Part shown: piece after piece, positions 1 through 10,859 of the stretch | How the letters are laid out: the number at the start of each line of letters is the position of its first letter | Numbering within the stretch: position 1 is the first letter of the stretch | From: Styela clava | Taxonomy: Eukaryota > Chordata > Ascidiacea > Stolidobranchia > Styelidae | Assembly (NCBI RefSeq): GCF_964204865.1 | Contig: NC_135250.1 | Span: 11,346,001 to 11,410,000, forward strand | Length of the DNA stretch: 64,000 bases | Direction: 5' to 3' | The notes under the pieces: generated by a model | Database searches by the model: none | What the model was told of the DNA's origin: nothing | What the model saw: only the letters and a program-made list of their open reading frames with translations | Made by a program: the position numbers and the translations under genes

Positions 1-365
1 TAAATATTTCTTTATATATATATATATTATATTCACGCTTTTGCCCGAAATGGACAAGATACCCCGGAAATGACCATTTGATCTACTTGTGAAACCGTGA
101 AATAGCTGGATGAATATTATTAGGAATACAAAATTTCCACAACGCAAATGTTTGAGCAAGAACTACGTCAAGAGAGAATTCAGGGGAAAAATTGGACAGT
201 ACATGTTAAATTAGGATACATAATAGTAGTATGGAATCGTAGAATATCAAAAAAGTACCAGTACTCATACTGATATCCTAAATTGCAATCCTCTGCACGT
301 GTTCATTCACCACGAGCGGCTAAATTTGGATACATCGTGATGCGCGAATAAGATATTTCAAGAAG
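1..365. repeat. Left copy of a direct repeat flanking the 7TM gene
   Basis: This stretch reappears, in the same orientation, at about 3297-3445 and 3785-3940. Shared words include ACAACGCAAATGTTT, GAATTCAGGGGAAAA, ACTGATATCCTAAATTGCAA and GAGCGGCTAAATTTG. The right copy is split by about 340 bp of other sequence that contains the palindromic element at 3541-3728. The similarity does not continue past about 365 on the left or 3940 on the right, so it is either a dispersed repeat or the edge of an old tandem duplication. No gene is seen in it. Confidence 0.7.
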
Positions 366-482
366 ACTTGATAGGAAAGTATATTTTGAAATATAAATAT
401 TTGTATAACAATGAACTTGACTGCTCAGTACTATCGAAACATCTGAGCAAGTAACAACCAATAGAATATGCATAGTATATAT

Positions 483-800
483 CAGGGCTACTCAACTAGC
501 GGACCGCGGTCCAAATCCGGACCTTTCGACCATTTAATTTGGACCGCGTCTGCTTATATATTTTGGCAATATAAGTAACGTTATAAAGTTTTAGATGACT
601 TTGATACGATTTAAATACGCAGCTACCGATGTGCAACATTTGTGTCCATATTTGTGAGCCATTCATTGCTCTTGTATTTAATTTAATATTGCATTTGAAG
701 TCTCGTTTATTCAAAGAAATAAATTTTCTGTAATGTCCGGACCCCAGTAATTTTGAAGTTTTTTAAACGGACCTTTGGTGAAAATAGTTGAGTAGCCCTG
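483..800. mobile_element. hAT-type MITE, TSD GTATATAT
   Basis: The element starts CAGGGCTACTCAACTA and ends with its exact reverse complement. Both sides carry the 8-bp duplication GTATATAT (475-482 and 801-808). Inside the ends lie GGACCGCGGTCC-type sequences typical of hAT non-autonomous elements. At 318 bp it has no transposase; the 72-codon antisense frame in it is a by-product. Confidence 0.93.
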
Positions 801-1270
801 GTATATATAACAAAAATTGAAAACAAAATACTGAAAAACAATTGTTCGATTTTTATTCAGTTCTAAAAATTGTCTTCAAGACTATTTTACTCAACTAAAA
901 GTAGATTTAGTTGTGAACATAAACCTAAAATTTTATAAATTTACACGAAACTTTTATTGAGTTTCTATATACACTCTTATGGATATGTTTTCTTTTCCAT
1001 ATAGAATATATAATATAAAAAAAGGTTTGCGAATGCAAAGAAATTTTGTCTCCTAATTTAATACAAAAGGACTAAATATCAACCAATTCTACTTAGAGGC
1101 TTTGGTGAACTGGAGGATAAACCATGAAATGAACTCTCAAGATAATCCTTATATATGCAATATTTATAAAAGGTGTAGGCACTTAAATTACAATAGCCAA
1201 TAAAATTTAAAAAAAAAAACAATGTGTAAGGTATGGAAGTTGCAATTCGATGCATGGTGACTTGGATAAC

Positions 1271-2200
1271 CTACATAATGGTTCGTATTGCTTCATTAAG
1301 TCTATCGTCGTTAAGAGAAACTTGTGCGGAGGTTGCATTTTCATTTTTACAACAAAGCACACAAGGAAAAAGTTTTTCTTCCCAGTCCACAAAGCAAAAT
1401 AGAAGACAGCACATATTTATAAGAGAATTGACGGATAAAAAATAAACTTCAATCTCCGCGAAGATGACAATTGTTGTTATGTCTGTCATAACAGCAACAA
1501 ATGTAGCTATGGTAGATCGTTTCAATAGTTTTATCAAATGATCAGGTGGTCTGTGATTTTGGTGTATATATTTCACGCTACGTTGGTGCCTGATTAAAGG
1601 GATTATGAATAAAAGCAGCGAGGCAATTTGATTTTCGAGCTGGATGAATAATAGGGAATATGAAAGAAATTTCCATTCACTAACTTTGTATGTCTTGCTT
1701 ACGCTAAACAAAAACGTTATGGGGGCAAAGACGTGTATCAATATAAAACAACCCTGACAGTAACTAAACATTTTTAAACATTTGGACGAAAGTCGTTTCA
1801 AAGTCGGCTCTGTAATGAACATTGCTTGGCGAAACCATAATGATATGTAAATACTATTTAGGAAACATATATAGAGAACCGTTAAAGCGTCATAAAAATT
1901 CACATAGACTACTGCATTACATATCGTGTTTCCTTCTGAATGCAGCACACAATATATATTGTGCGCTGAAAAGCAAATATTCATCGATATACCAAGAATT
2001 CCAGTGATAATGATAAAAACATTTATAGAAAAGGATAGATTTCCAGGCTTGAATATATCTTTTATGCTTTGGATGTTCGTTTTATATATTCGTTCCTTGA
2101 TGAAGATCACGATTTGGCAGACGGTAACTTGAATCATAATTGCCGTCGTCATCAAACTGAGGCAGGCTTTAATTGGGTATAAATAATCGTATCGCAGCAT
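1271..2200 (-). CDS. Intronless orphan seven-transmembrane receptor
   Basis: A single open frame of 309 codons starts at the ATG at 2200 and ends at TAG. Seven hydrophobic segments are visible at about residues 12-34, 55-78, 94-122, 147-167, 178-203, 229-249 and 253-275. The 30-residue tail after the seventh is hydrophilic and begins with a Cys-rich stretch (FPCVLCC, 278-284) that could be palmitoylated. There is no DRY motif after TM3; instead the segment reads LWFRQ (121-125). There is no NPxxY in TM7 and no signal peptide. It is unlike the spliced GPCR at 27.7-31.6 kb. The length, single exon and lack of class A signatures suggest a lineage-expanded chemoreceptor-like 7TM family; ligand and coupling are unknown. 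The frame is intact, so it is probably functional. Gene identity is inference. Confidence 0.75.
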   Translation of the reverse strand: MLRYDYLYPIKACLSLMTTAIMIQVTVCQIVIFIKERIYKTNIQSIKDIFKPGNLSFSINVFIIITGILGISMNICFSAHNIYCVLHSEGNTICNAVVYVNFYDALTVLYICFLNSIYISLWFRQAMFITEPTLKRLSSKCLKMFSYCQGCFILIHVFAPITFLFSVSKTYKVSEWKFLSYSLLFIQLENQIASLLLFIIPLIRHQRSVKYIHQNHRPPDHLIKLLKRSTIATFVAVMTDITTIVIFAEIEVYFLSVNSLINMCCLLFCFVDWEEKLFPCVLCCKNENATSAQVSLNDDRLNEAIRTIM

Positions 2201-3296
2201 ATTTTTTTAAATTCTTCTTTTCGGTATATAAAACAACTGCATAAAAATTGCATAGAGGATTTAATTTTAATGTACGAAATAGTCAGAACCTTTGGAAGTT
2301 TTTCAACCAACGATCTAGTCTAGAATTATGAAGTAATATATTTTCTCAGTGAAACCTAAATACTGGATGCATGGAACAGTTTTTGTACACTGATCCCTCC
2401 TAAATGAGATGCCGTGACTCGATGGCACTGCATGTGACGTTTGTTTGGAAGTTGGGTTTTCTGTAAGTTGTGTGAATGCAACAACTAACGTCGATATCTA
2501 TCACTATAATTAGGTAGGCCTTCTGGTCATGACATTTCGAAACAAGTCTCCTTGTCTGCTGCTTTACTTTTTGTTTTGTGAGTGATTTATCAAATTTAAT
2601 GAAGAAATCTCTCGAGAAATTTATTCTAAAAATTTCGGCATTGCTCGTTTTTCTATCAAAGTATTTTCACCGAGAGAAGTTGAACTTGCTATTCTATGCT
2701 TTGACCACACGCAGAGTGCTAAACTAATAATCGCATAGGATCCATATTCATTCGTCCTTGTTGACTTCCCTATTTATCGACATTTGTAAACTCGGTGAAT
2801 TTTTGCGCAAAGATCGCGTTTAACCTACCTATTTTCCGACCAAACATGCAACTTATTGTTACGATTCCAAGTAAATCTGAGTAATATTGTTATGGAATGA
2901 ACAGCGCACATTACTTCCTTATTCGTTTTTTCAATACTGTGGTGTTCAAATTAACTAAGTAATGACGTATTTGGATGATTAAGCAAATCCATGTTGATTC
3001 AATTTACGAAGAACAGGTTATTAAGGTATAAATTATCAGTCCATATCCGTAATCATGCATTATGTTAGCGCTTCCCTGAAATTCAAACTATAGCCTACCT
3101 TTGAACCCGAATGGAGGAAATCGACATCAACTCGATCGGTTTAAATATCTCATATCAACATTGACAAAGTATGATTTTATTCTGCATAATTGTTTGTTTG
3201 CTCATACTGAATGGCGCATTATGATATCATTAGGAATAAATCAAATCTTTCCTTCTCAACTATCTAAGAAAAGCACAATAAAACGAAAGCAAGTGA
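2201..3296. other. Intergenic, upstream of the 7TM gene
   Basis: About 1.1 kb of AT-rich sequence lies 5' of the receptor start. I see no coding region or clear transposon termini. An 85-codon plus-strand frame at 3101-3358 runs into the right copy of the flanking repeat and has no recognisable features. The receptor's promoter should lie just above 2200, but I cannot mark a TATA box with confidence. Confidence 0.5.
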
Positions 3297-3940
3297 TCAC
3301 TAAATATTTGTTTATATTCATGCATTTGCCCGGAATAGACAGGATACCCGCAAAATGACCATTCGGTCTACTTGTCAGGGGCAACCTTGAAATAGAATAA
3401 AAATTATTAATACAAAATTTTCACAACGCAAATGTTTTTTTGCGAAAACAGCGTCGCCTCAAGATGGTGCAGCAAGCAATAATTCATCTTGTTATTTTAA
3501 AAAATTAGGAAAATCACCTGTATATTGTTTCGGGTTCCATTACATTTGAACCCACGTACATTTGAACCCACGACAATTGCACCTGCATGCCATTGCACCT
3601 ATGGAAATTTTTTTGGTTTTACGGATATTTGTACTCATACTAACCTAACCCATGGGTTTTAGCACCCGCATATTGATTGAACCCGCGGATATACACATGG
3701 GTTTAAATGTACATGGGTTCAAATGTACGGTCACCATTGTTTCGATGTAATGCTGTTCCAACAGTTTTGGCTTGACGTTTTCAAAGGAGAATTCAGGGGA
3801 AAAGTTGAACACTACATATTAAATTAGAATTCATAATAGTAGGATATACTGATATCCTAAATTGCAAGCAACTGTACGTGTTCATTTACCAAGAGCGGCT
3901 AAATTTGAATGCATAGTGAAGTGCAAATAAGAAGATATAA
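3297..3940. repeat. Right copy of the flanking direct repeat, interrupted
   Basis: Positions 3297-3445 match 1-145 of the window and 3785-3940 match about 172-350. The roughly 340 bp between them is absent from the left copy and holds the palindromic element at 3541-3728. The copies are diverged (small indels, substitutions), so the duplication is not recent. Confidence 0.65.
3541..3728. mobile_element. Palindromic repeat with ACATTTGAACCCA ends
   Basis: The left end carries two tandem copies of TACATTTGAACCCACG. The right end carries the inverted version (CATGGGTTTAAATGTA followed by CATGGGTTCAAATGTAC). Internally, GACAATTGCACCTGCATG is followed by CCATTGCACCTATGG. This is a non-coding foldback or MITE-like unit about 190 bp long. 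I could not find a confident target duplication. Confidence 0.6.
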
Positions 3941-5200
3941 GGCTTACAGCTGATTGATTCTTATTTCACAGTCATTTATTACATCTACCTCACATTTGTT
4001 GTAAGTAATTTTTCGTATTTCGATCAATAAATAGCCGCTTTGGATTTCGTCTTCAATGCACTAATTATATAGGCGATCAGCTGTGAGAATGATCGTATTT
4101 ATCCATCCTCTACCAACGGCTGAATATGTATGTATCATATCAGAGGCAATCATATTGGTACATATAGTCTACGTAGAAAGCATGTATATATATGAAATGG
4201 GCTGGCTGTGTTTGTACATCACTCAAATGGCTCTATAATTATATGCTTATCGAGATGGCTATATATATAGAGCCCGTTACCAATCTAGTATCTACTTTCG
4301 CCGAAAGAGATCCCGCCAACGCCAAAACGGCCAATGTTCAAGGCCCAAAGATAGTTGCCAGTTTACAAAAACAATAAAAGCGGTCACTGTTTAGAATCAT
4401 GGCCGCTACAAAAAACGTACACACATTATGAAAGCTCATCAAGGGTGCTAACATTGAGACGGCTTTCATTTATTTGACAGGTAGCCACTAGAGTTGAAAG
4501 GCCTCAAATGACGAGTGCTTGATAGTTTTGAGTGATGGTGATGCATAGCATATTTCTAAGTCTCTGATGTATTTTTAGTACTGCGGAAAACCAGCCAACT
4601 CGGAAAGCTTGATGTGAAATTTGCATTCCTACATCGGTAGACGAGTTTCCGTATTTGAAATGAATATCTTAAAATCCCCGGAAAACAGTTCTAGTGAAAG
4701 AATTGGTATTTCTATTTAGTATTGGTGTTCATGGAATTTTAATGTCGTTGGTGGATCTGCTGTAGGAACAATCATCATACGGAACTATTCCAAAGTGACT
4801 ATTTCGATAAATTTAATTGTGAAAAACAACACAATGTGGCCCTAGAGTCCGCATTTGCTCGAGGTGTATTTGAAAAAAGAATCACATATGGGTATCATTC
4901 AAGATGGGGATAATCAGTTGTTGAAGCCCTATTTCGACGACATTTGAAATATATATATAAATTAAAGTTTTGTTAGGAGTAGGTGGCTATATTGGTCTCG
5001 GCTATCATCTGGACACATCTACTGGTAACCAGAAAGCAATAATCGTACCGTATTTAAATATAAAACCCAAAAACAAAATTATTCGGACAACAGGATAAAC
5101 AAATAACATGCGAAAAATAAATAGTTTCACATATGCAAAAATTGATTAGTTTAGATTTTTTTGAAGCTTGGATGCGTTCGTTACCGGCCCGGGGATTTTA
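3941..5200. other. Intergenic, nothing recognised
   Basis: AT-rich sequence with only short spurious frames, such as a 61-codon one at 4192-4377. No transposon termini, RNA gene or exon with splice sites could be supported. Confidence 0.45.
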
Positions 5201-5204
5201 TTAG

Positions 5205-6425
5205 GTTCCGATATCTTAGCAGAGCTTTTGGTATTGGCCGAAGCCTAAAATCCCTTCTTGACTGCGGCTCGTCGGCTTCACTTGTAAACTTATTAAACTT
5301 TGCAACTTTTGTTCTTCATCGTCCTTGATGAACTTGTGTCGCGGACCATAGCGTCCGCGTTTATTTTGTGTGTATATATTTATATGTTATGTTGACTTTT
5401 GTTTAATGCTGTTTTGTCGGATCTGTACTCCGACCACTCACTACAGGTGAGAAAAAATTGCGTCTTTCGATCTCTCTTCTTTGATCGCTGCGCTGGCGGC
5501 CGGACGTGTATTCAGTTCGTCAATGATGTTTTTTTCGTTAGAAGGCTATTACTTTTATTTATTTCAAAATTTTGCGTGAATTCTATGAAATTTGATATTT
5601 CGTCTAAAATTTTGCTGTATTATTTTTTATCCATGGGAACACGGATTTTAGTCAGTGTCATGACTGGCTGTACGTTTTGATTCTGCAAAATTCTTGCTAC
5701 TGGAAATTCAGAACTTTTTTGAGGGTACCGGTAGCGTCAAAGGTACCGGTAAGGACTGATTCGCTCTGGTCTAACGTGTTCATATATTTGTGCGTAGCTC
5801 TCTTGTCTATTATTGGACACGTAGTGGACATAACGATCGTTTCAATATTATGTTGTTCTTGTTGTTATTTGACACAGAATAACACACCTAGTGGAAATAT
5901 TAAAAAATCGCTTTTCTCTTCGAATACTGAACCATTTGCTTTGAAATTTTCAGTGGTTGAAGATAAAATTGTTTCCCAGAAGGTTATTACTTTTATTCAT
6001 TTTAAATATACCTGTTAGCTCTGTGAGATTTGTTTTTGTTTGCTATGACGTCATTAAACGTTCTGCGGCCATCGGACGCCATTTTGTGTCCTACTGTACT
6101 GCTTCGCTTGGTGTGAATATATTTGTAGACTGTGATCTGACGGTACGGTACACCGTACTGTACTGCGAACAAACGTGTCCATATATTTGGGCGTAGCTCT
6201 CTTGTCTTCTACAACCATCATCTACTACAACCACATCATTCATCTACTACAACCACAGTAGCAACATCTTCAGACTGTGACACTTGCTTTCTCTGCTGGA
6301 CTTCCAATATCTCAGCAGAGCCATTTGCCGCAGCCTGAAAATTCTTTTTTGACTGCGAAGGGTCGGCTTACTTTACAACTTTTGTTTTGTTATCTACCTT
6401 GATAAACTTGCTTCCACTGTCCCAC
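5205..6425. repeat. Region with internal direct duplications
   Basis: Three pairs of similar segments occur in the same order sense. About 5210-5350 resembles 6290-6415 (TTGACTGCG, GTCGGCTT, TTTGCAACTTTTGTT-like words, TTGATGAACTTG against TTGATAAACTTG). AGAAGGCTATTACTTTTATT at 5540 resembles 5990. CGTGTTCATATATTTGTG..GTAGCTCTCTTGTCT at 5777 resembles 6174. Between them, CATCTACTACAACCACA recurs at 6224-6262. This looks like an old rearranged repeat, not a gene; the 93-, 113- and 79-codon frames here show no splice logic or domain. Confidence 0.5.
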
Positions 6426-6429
6426 GGCC

Positions 6430-7342
6430 TACTTGACTCACTCACTCTACGTGTCCCACTCGCTCCACGTGTCCTACTTGTTTAACTCGTCAAAGATTGC
6501 TAACCGCCGATAATCTGTATTTTTCAAACCATAAAAATACAAATTGGTAAAGACAAAGAGGAACACGTGGCACACGACATTTTTGAGACACCCGTTTATG
6601 TGTGCAACTTGGTAACTCTGACAAGATGAATATATTTATGGGTGGTTTTCATGCGGCGTAGTTGCCAGTGCGTAAAAACAATCACCATCAGCGCATTCTA
6701 GTGCTAAATTCTACATTCTTCAACGCAAGGACTACCAAAGTAGTCTCGCAAAATCTAATTATGATTTGGGTCGCGAAAATATACTTATATGTTCAAAGTA
6801 CTTTGAATAATTTGTCCCTATGCCAGGTGTTATTTCCTTTGGTACACAAACCCCGAGTATAGGAAAATTCTGCATCAACGCGAAGAGTCTGGCAGACGAT
6901 TTGGCCGAAGATTTTTTCCTCGGCCAAATAAGAATATATTTTAAAGAAGCGCACTTTGTACCTGCCAGTACAATTGTAATAATCCGCGTCTCGTGTAGAA
7001 TAGCTATAGTGAGGAAATGAGGTAAATGTGATTGTAAATTAAAAAAGTGAGTTTACAGCAAAAATAGATCAAGCACCAACTGTTCAACTGTATAATAAAG
7101 AATTTAATGAACGATACGATTAACTTCTAAATTTAATACACCGTGGTGTTTTTGAAGACTTTGACCCAAATAAATTCTGAACTAACTGCTATGAAACACT
7201 TGCGTGGCGAGATTTTAAGATTCATTTATGGTCCTAGACTAGAGAGACGGCAGAGTTATTGCAGAATTTTGGCTTGACGTTTATTTTGTTTCAAGAATAT
7301 ATCTTTGTTCGATGATTTCTAATTGTTAAGTGTTCACTTAAT
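6430..7342. other. Intergenic, nothing recognised
   Basis: Short overlapping frames of 60-66 codons only. No domain, splice model or terminal repeats were seen. Confidence 0.4.
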
Positions 7343-7350
7343 GATTTCAA

Positions 7351-7460
7351 GGCGCTCGTGAGGTATGTGCACCAAGATGGCGCACAACCCTTACCCTAAC
7401 CTGGTACACATCCTATGTTCAGGATGTGCGCCATCTTGGTGCACATACTTCTGGAGCTCC
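7351..7460. mobile_element. Palindromic GGYRCTCC MITE copy 1, TSD GATTTCAA
   Basis: The 110-bp unit begins GGCGCTCGTGAGG and ends CTTCTGGAGCTCC. Near-complete inverted arms contain GCACCAAGATGGCGCAC and its complement. The flanks are GATTTCAA at 7343-7350 and again at 7461-7468, a perfect 8-bp duplication. The centre reads CCTAACCTGGTACACAT. It has no coding capacity. Confidence 0.92.
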
Positions 7461-7568
7461 GATTTCAAATGTGGTGTCAATTTTGCGAACAAAAATTTGA
7501 TAATGCTAGAAATATGGGAAATTCCTAATTTAACCAAAAGTAATATAAAAGTAGAGAGTTAACGGTGC

Positions 7569-7669
7569 GGGGCTCCGGAAGTATTCGTACCAAGATGACG
7601 CACAACCTGAACAACCCTAACCTTGTACACATACTATGTTCATCTTGGCACGAATACTTTGAAAGCACC
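7569..7669. mobile_element. Palindromic GGYRCTCC MITE copy 2, TSD AACGGTGC
   Basis: The 101-bp unit starts GGGGCTCCGGAAGTATTCG and ends CGAATACTTTGAAAGCACC. The 8-bp duplication AACGGTGC is perfect at 7561-7568 and 7670-7677. It lies only 108 bp from copy 1, in the same family. Confidence 0.92.
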
Positions 7670-7681
7670 AACGGTGCTGCC

Positions 7682-7750
7682 GTGTTTCCCCGATAATAAG
7701 ACCTCCCCTTAAAATAAGACCTAGTATAACGCGGAATTTTTTTTGTTTTT
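7682..7750. repeat. Fragment with the AAAATAAGACC word
   Basis: The words TTTCCCCGATAATAAGACC and TAAAATAAGACCTAG resemble a widely scattered animal repeat built on TTTCCCCGAAAATAAGACC. A second piece with AAATAAGACC lies at about 9886-9930. Class assignment is not possible from this window. Confidence 0.4.
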
Positions 7751-7759
7751 GACCTGGTC

Positions 7760-8620
7760 GATAGCAAGAAATCTCGCCTACACATTTTGAATGATTGCTA
7801 ATATATGTTTTGCAGTTATTTTGAATAACAACGTGTTATTTATAAGTAAATGGAAATCGGTTTTCATATTTTATATGTCTGAAAATCTCGTAATTCTCTA
7901 CTTTGTAATTTTGTTTTTAACTCTTTGAACTCTGACGGCTCTGAGCGAAGTTACTCGCTCACCCTGAAGGTTCGCGGCGCCGTATTGGTAGAACAATAAA
8001 ATAAGTCTAAATACTGGCTATTTGGCACGCTTGTAACTTTTTACCAATTATAGGTAGCACGTTGTGAGACATTTCAATCGAAAGGAAATTTTATCGTGCA
8101 TTCAGAATGTATTTTCCATTTTGAAATACATTTTGTCAAAATTAATAAAATTGACCCTAATCTAACAGTCATTTTTCTGCATGTATGTGAGTTTTGGCTT
8201 TAAATTTTGTTAGTTTGGTACAAAATATACTGCCAATATTTGATGTTCATAAAGAGTTTTTTATAAGCTTTTTGTTGATATTCGAATTACTATTGTGGCT
8301 GCCATATAACCAATTTTATATTTAAATATTTAATTGTGTATCATTGTGTCGGGTGAACAACATCGATAAGCGGCCATGACGCACTGATTACGCAGCTACG
8401 CAAAGCCGATCACGTGACTACCGTCATGAAGATGTTGATAAGTACGTTCGAAACGTATTGCGTGGCAAAATGCGCAAGATAACTTTCACGACGACGTTCT
8501 CAGCGGAACATCGGTCGCCGAGTTTCGATATGATATTAACCCTGTATGGATTGAAGTAGCGACGTCGAGTACTGCGTGCAGTAATAGCGAAGTGAAGTTA
8601 ATATCGTCATATAAAATTTC
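7760..8620. other. Intergenic, nothing firm
   Basis: AT-rich DNA, then a more GC-balanced stretch from about 8340 that leads into the transposase-like remnant at 8740-9038. No terminal repeats were confidently paired. Confidence 0.4.
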
Positions 8621-8739
8621 ACGTGGAAAATGTTTTATTCGCCCATGAGTATTTGTTCAAATATCAACCAAAATAAGTACTTGCCTGCTCTGCAGATCAA
8701 AATATCTGATTTTACGAATGTTAGGCGAAGCAAGTGGAT

Positions 8740-9038
8740 GGATCAATATCTGAGAGAACTAATAATGCAGAAAGAGCAACTCTTATTCCAACAAGATCAT
8801 ATGCGTCGCCAGAACTAGATACCCTACCGCAAAACGCCAGTTCTAATAATAGATGCGTCGTATGCAGCAAAATTTACATTATTGCCAAAAAACCAATCCA
8901 GCTGCTAAAGACAAAGCGTTGCTGAAACGATGCGAGACAGTATATAAGTACAAATATTGTAATGAGTACCTATGTATAGGTAACGAAACCAACAACCATT
9001 GGTATAACTGGCACAACAAAGTGCAATATTGGATTTAG
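8740..9038 (+). pseudogene. Decayed transposase C-terminus, piggyBac-like (tentative)
   Basis: Two overlapping plus-strand frames read as one broken protein. The first (about 8740-8925) ends in NNRCVVCSK. The second (about 8853-9038) holds KRCETVYKYKYCNEYLC, then NHWYNWHNKVQYW before a TAG. The spacing of CxxC, CxxxxxC and a final WH resembles the C-terminal cysteine-rich domain of piggyBac-type transposases, in which a CxxC pair is followed by C..C.vylC and YH or WH. A frameshift separates the halves, and one expected Cys is His or Asn. No TTAA-flanked ends were found. The identity is inference; it might instead be another zinc-binding protein fragment. Confidence 0.35.
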
Positions 9039-9039
9039 T

Positions 9040-9785
9040 CTGCCTAATATTTTCATGTTCTTCATTGTTCCGGGCACAACGAAGTGCAATATTCAATTTA
9101 AAATTTTTAGCAAGCAGTCTTTTATGTACATACATTTTTCATGGTCTTTATTGTTCCTTTATCCGCTAATAAAATCACAATCTTGTTCATATTGCGTATA
9201 CGTAACCACAACTTAATGGGGCTTGAGCGGGCAGTCAAAGTCAAATCGTAGTGCGAATTTTGAATGCGTAGCATCGGGTTAATTAATTACTTCCTGCGGA
9301 CATTTAAATAATAACATCTCGACGTAACGTTATTGCGGATATCGTCACGTTTAGTTGCATTTGCGTAATATGCGTAAAGTTGTGCGTGACGAGACGTTGC
9401 CTCTCTTCAATGAGAACATCAATTTGACGCAGCGTCGCTGTTAAATCTACAGATAATCTAATATATTTGGTCATAAAATTTGAATGGCTCATCGTAAAAT
9501 CGTTTTGGATACGTATATAAAAAGCTATTCAAATTCTCCACATATATTGTCGATTGAATATGTGGCTATTTAGGCAAGAAATCGAAATTCTTTATATTAA
9601 ATATTTGTTATCATACAATAATTTCATACGCACTTTCAAATTGCCAATTTTACTGAAACATCGTATATTAGAGCACCGATCATCACAATATAATTAGTCC
9701 CAATAACAAGCTTTCATGCAATATAAAATTTATTTAAATACTCATTGTGGTTCTTGAGATACGAGATCATAAAGTTGATTCCCTC
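9040..9785. other. Intergenic with a short two-copy motif
   Basis: GCACAACAAAGTGCAATATT (about 9010) recurs as GCACAACGAAGTGCAATATT (about 9073). A 62-codon minus frame at 9304-9492 is leucine/threonine-rich without a recognisable motif, and I do not call it a gene. Confidence 0.4.
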
Positions 9786-9793
9786 CGACACGA

Positions 9794-9868
9794 AAAACAA
9801 GCCGGTAAACCGGCTTGCCGGGGCACAGAGCGTACTCAAACAAGCCGGTAAACCGGCTTGCCGGGTTC
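9794..9868. repeat. Two copies of an AAGCCGG hairpin
   Basis: ACAAGCCGGTAAACCGGCTT followed by GCCGGG occurs twice, at about 9796-9821 and 9841-9866, in direct orientation. Each is a hairpin with a 7-bp stem (AAGCCGG/CCGGCTT) and a 4-base loop. The spacer carries GCACAGAGCGTACTC. It is GC-rich against a strongly AT-rich background. Confidence 0.75.
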
Positions 9869-9885
9869 AAGCGGTTAATTATAAG

Positions 9886-9930
9886 CCCTAGTGCTATTTT
9901 TTGGAAGAAAATTGAAATAAGACCCAGACC
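9886..9930. repeat. Second AAATAAGACC-type fragment
   Basis: The stretch contains ATAAGCCCTAGTGCTATTTTT and GAAATAAGACCCAGACC, resembling the piece at 7682-7750. It is probably the partner end of the same dispersed element family; this is inference. Confidence 0.3.
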
Positions 9931-9934
9931 CAGA

Positions 9935-10535
9935 GAGAGAATATAGATCACTTTGATGAATTTTTTCTTGAAAGTAGTGCCTCTTTAAAATGAAAAAAGT
10001 CATCTGTAAAGTGTAAACTTTGAAATTCGAATTCCTTGAAAATACTGTACTGCATGCGTACAAGGTTTACATGCAATTTACGATGCAATCAGTATTTTGG
10101 CCGTTGGTATTTTTTGTCGTTGGTTACATGTATGGCATATTTTTCGTAATCTACCTAATAAATTATGATTGTCTGAGGAAATCTGATTTTGGTCAGGCAA
10201 GATGATACAGAAATACATTTGTGTTAGTGTGCTGTAGGGCTCTTGAATTGCATAGTTCTTATGCTGCGTTGTTGTAAACCTATGATTATTGAATTTCCGG
10301 GAACCCCTCATATTCAATTTCGCATCAGGATTGTGGAAAAGCTGTAATGCGTTCAGTCTGTTCATTTTCATACAAAACTAAAGAATTTATTTAGTTATCA
10401 GATGTGCGCTACGAAACTCATTTTTCTGGGCGTTTTTCAAGGCCTCGTCGCACGGCCCATATCCGTGGTAAGAATCTACCAATGTTTAATAACTTACTTA
10501 TACTTTTTAACAGCGTCTTAGCATAACTTACCTAA
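9935..10535. other. Intergenic, nothing recognised
   Basis: Several 60-97-codon frames overlap on both strands without domains. TTTTCTGGGCGTTTTTCAA..GGCCTCGTC at about 10420 has a relative at about 11118. Confidence 0.4.
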
Positions 10536-10539
10536 AATA

Positions 10540-10850
10540 ACTAGACGAGAATATCGGTCAGAGACTAAAGACTTATCGATCGAAAGTTAGGGGATCCCCC
10601 AAAACAGCGCTCTTACTCCATAGTGACACCCTGTGTCCCATCACTAATTAATTAATAACTCGCTAATTATACGACATAATTCACCCAAAATCAATAGGCT
10701 TCTGGTCCGAGATAAGATGAATACACAAGCAAAATCTGGAGCAGATTCAATCTCGCTTTCGTGAGATATCGCGTGCATCTAACAGACATACAGACAGACA
10801 AACACCTATCAACATACTTACCGATTAAAATCGATAAGTAATACTAACAG
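10540..10850 (-). repeat. Dispersed repeat, copy 1 (reverse orientation)
   Basis: The reverse complement of this stretch matches 54070-54410. Shared words on that strand are TCGATCGATAAGTCTT, GTGATGGG.CACA..GTGTCACTATGGAGTAAGAGCGC, ATAGGCTTCTGGTCCGAGAT and GTCTGT runs followed by TTAGAT.CACGCGATATCTCAC. The body is conserved but there is no coding frame. Class is unknown; it could be a conserved non-LTR or DNA transposon piece. Confidence 0.75.
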
Positions 10851-10859
10851 GGCTATGGT

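Noticed and set aside
5399-6196. Three overlapping 79-113-codon frames
   Set aside because: They lie in an internally repeated block, overlap in different frames and show no motif or splice logic.
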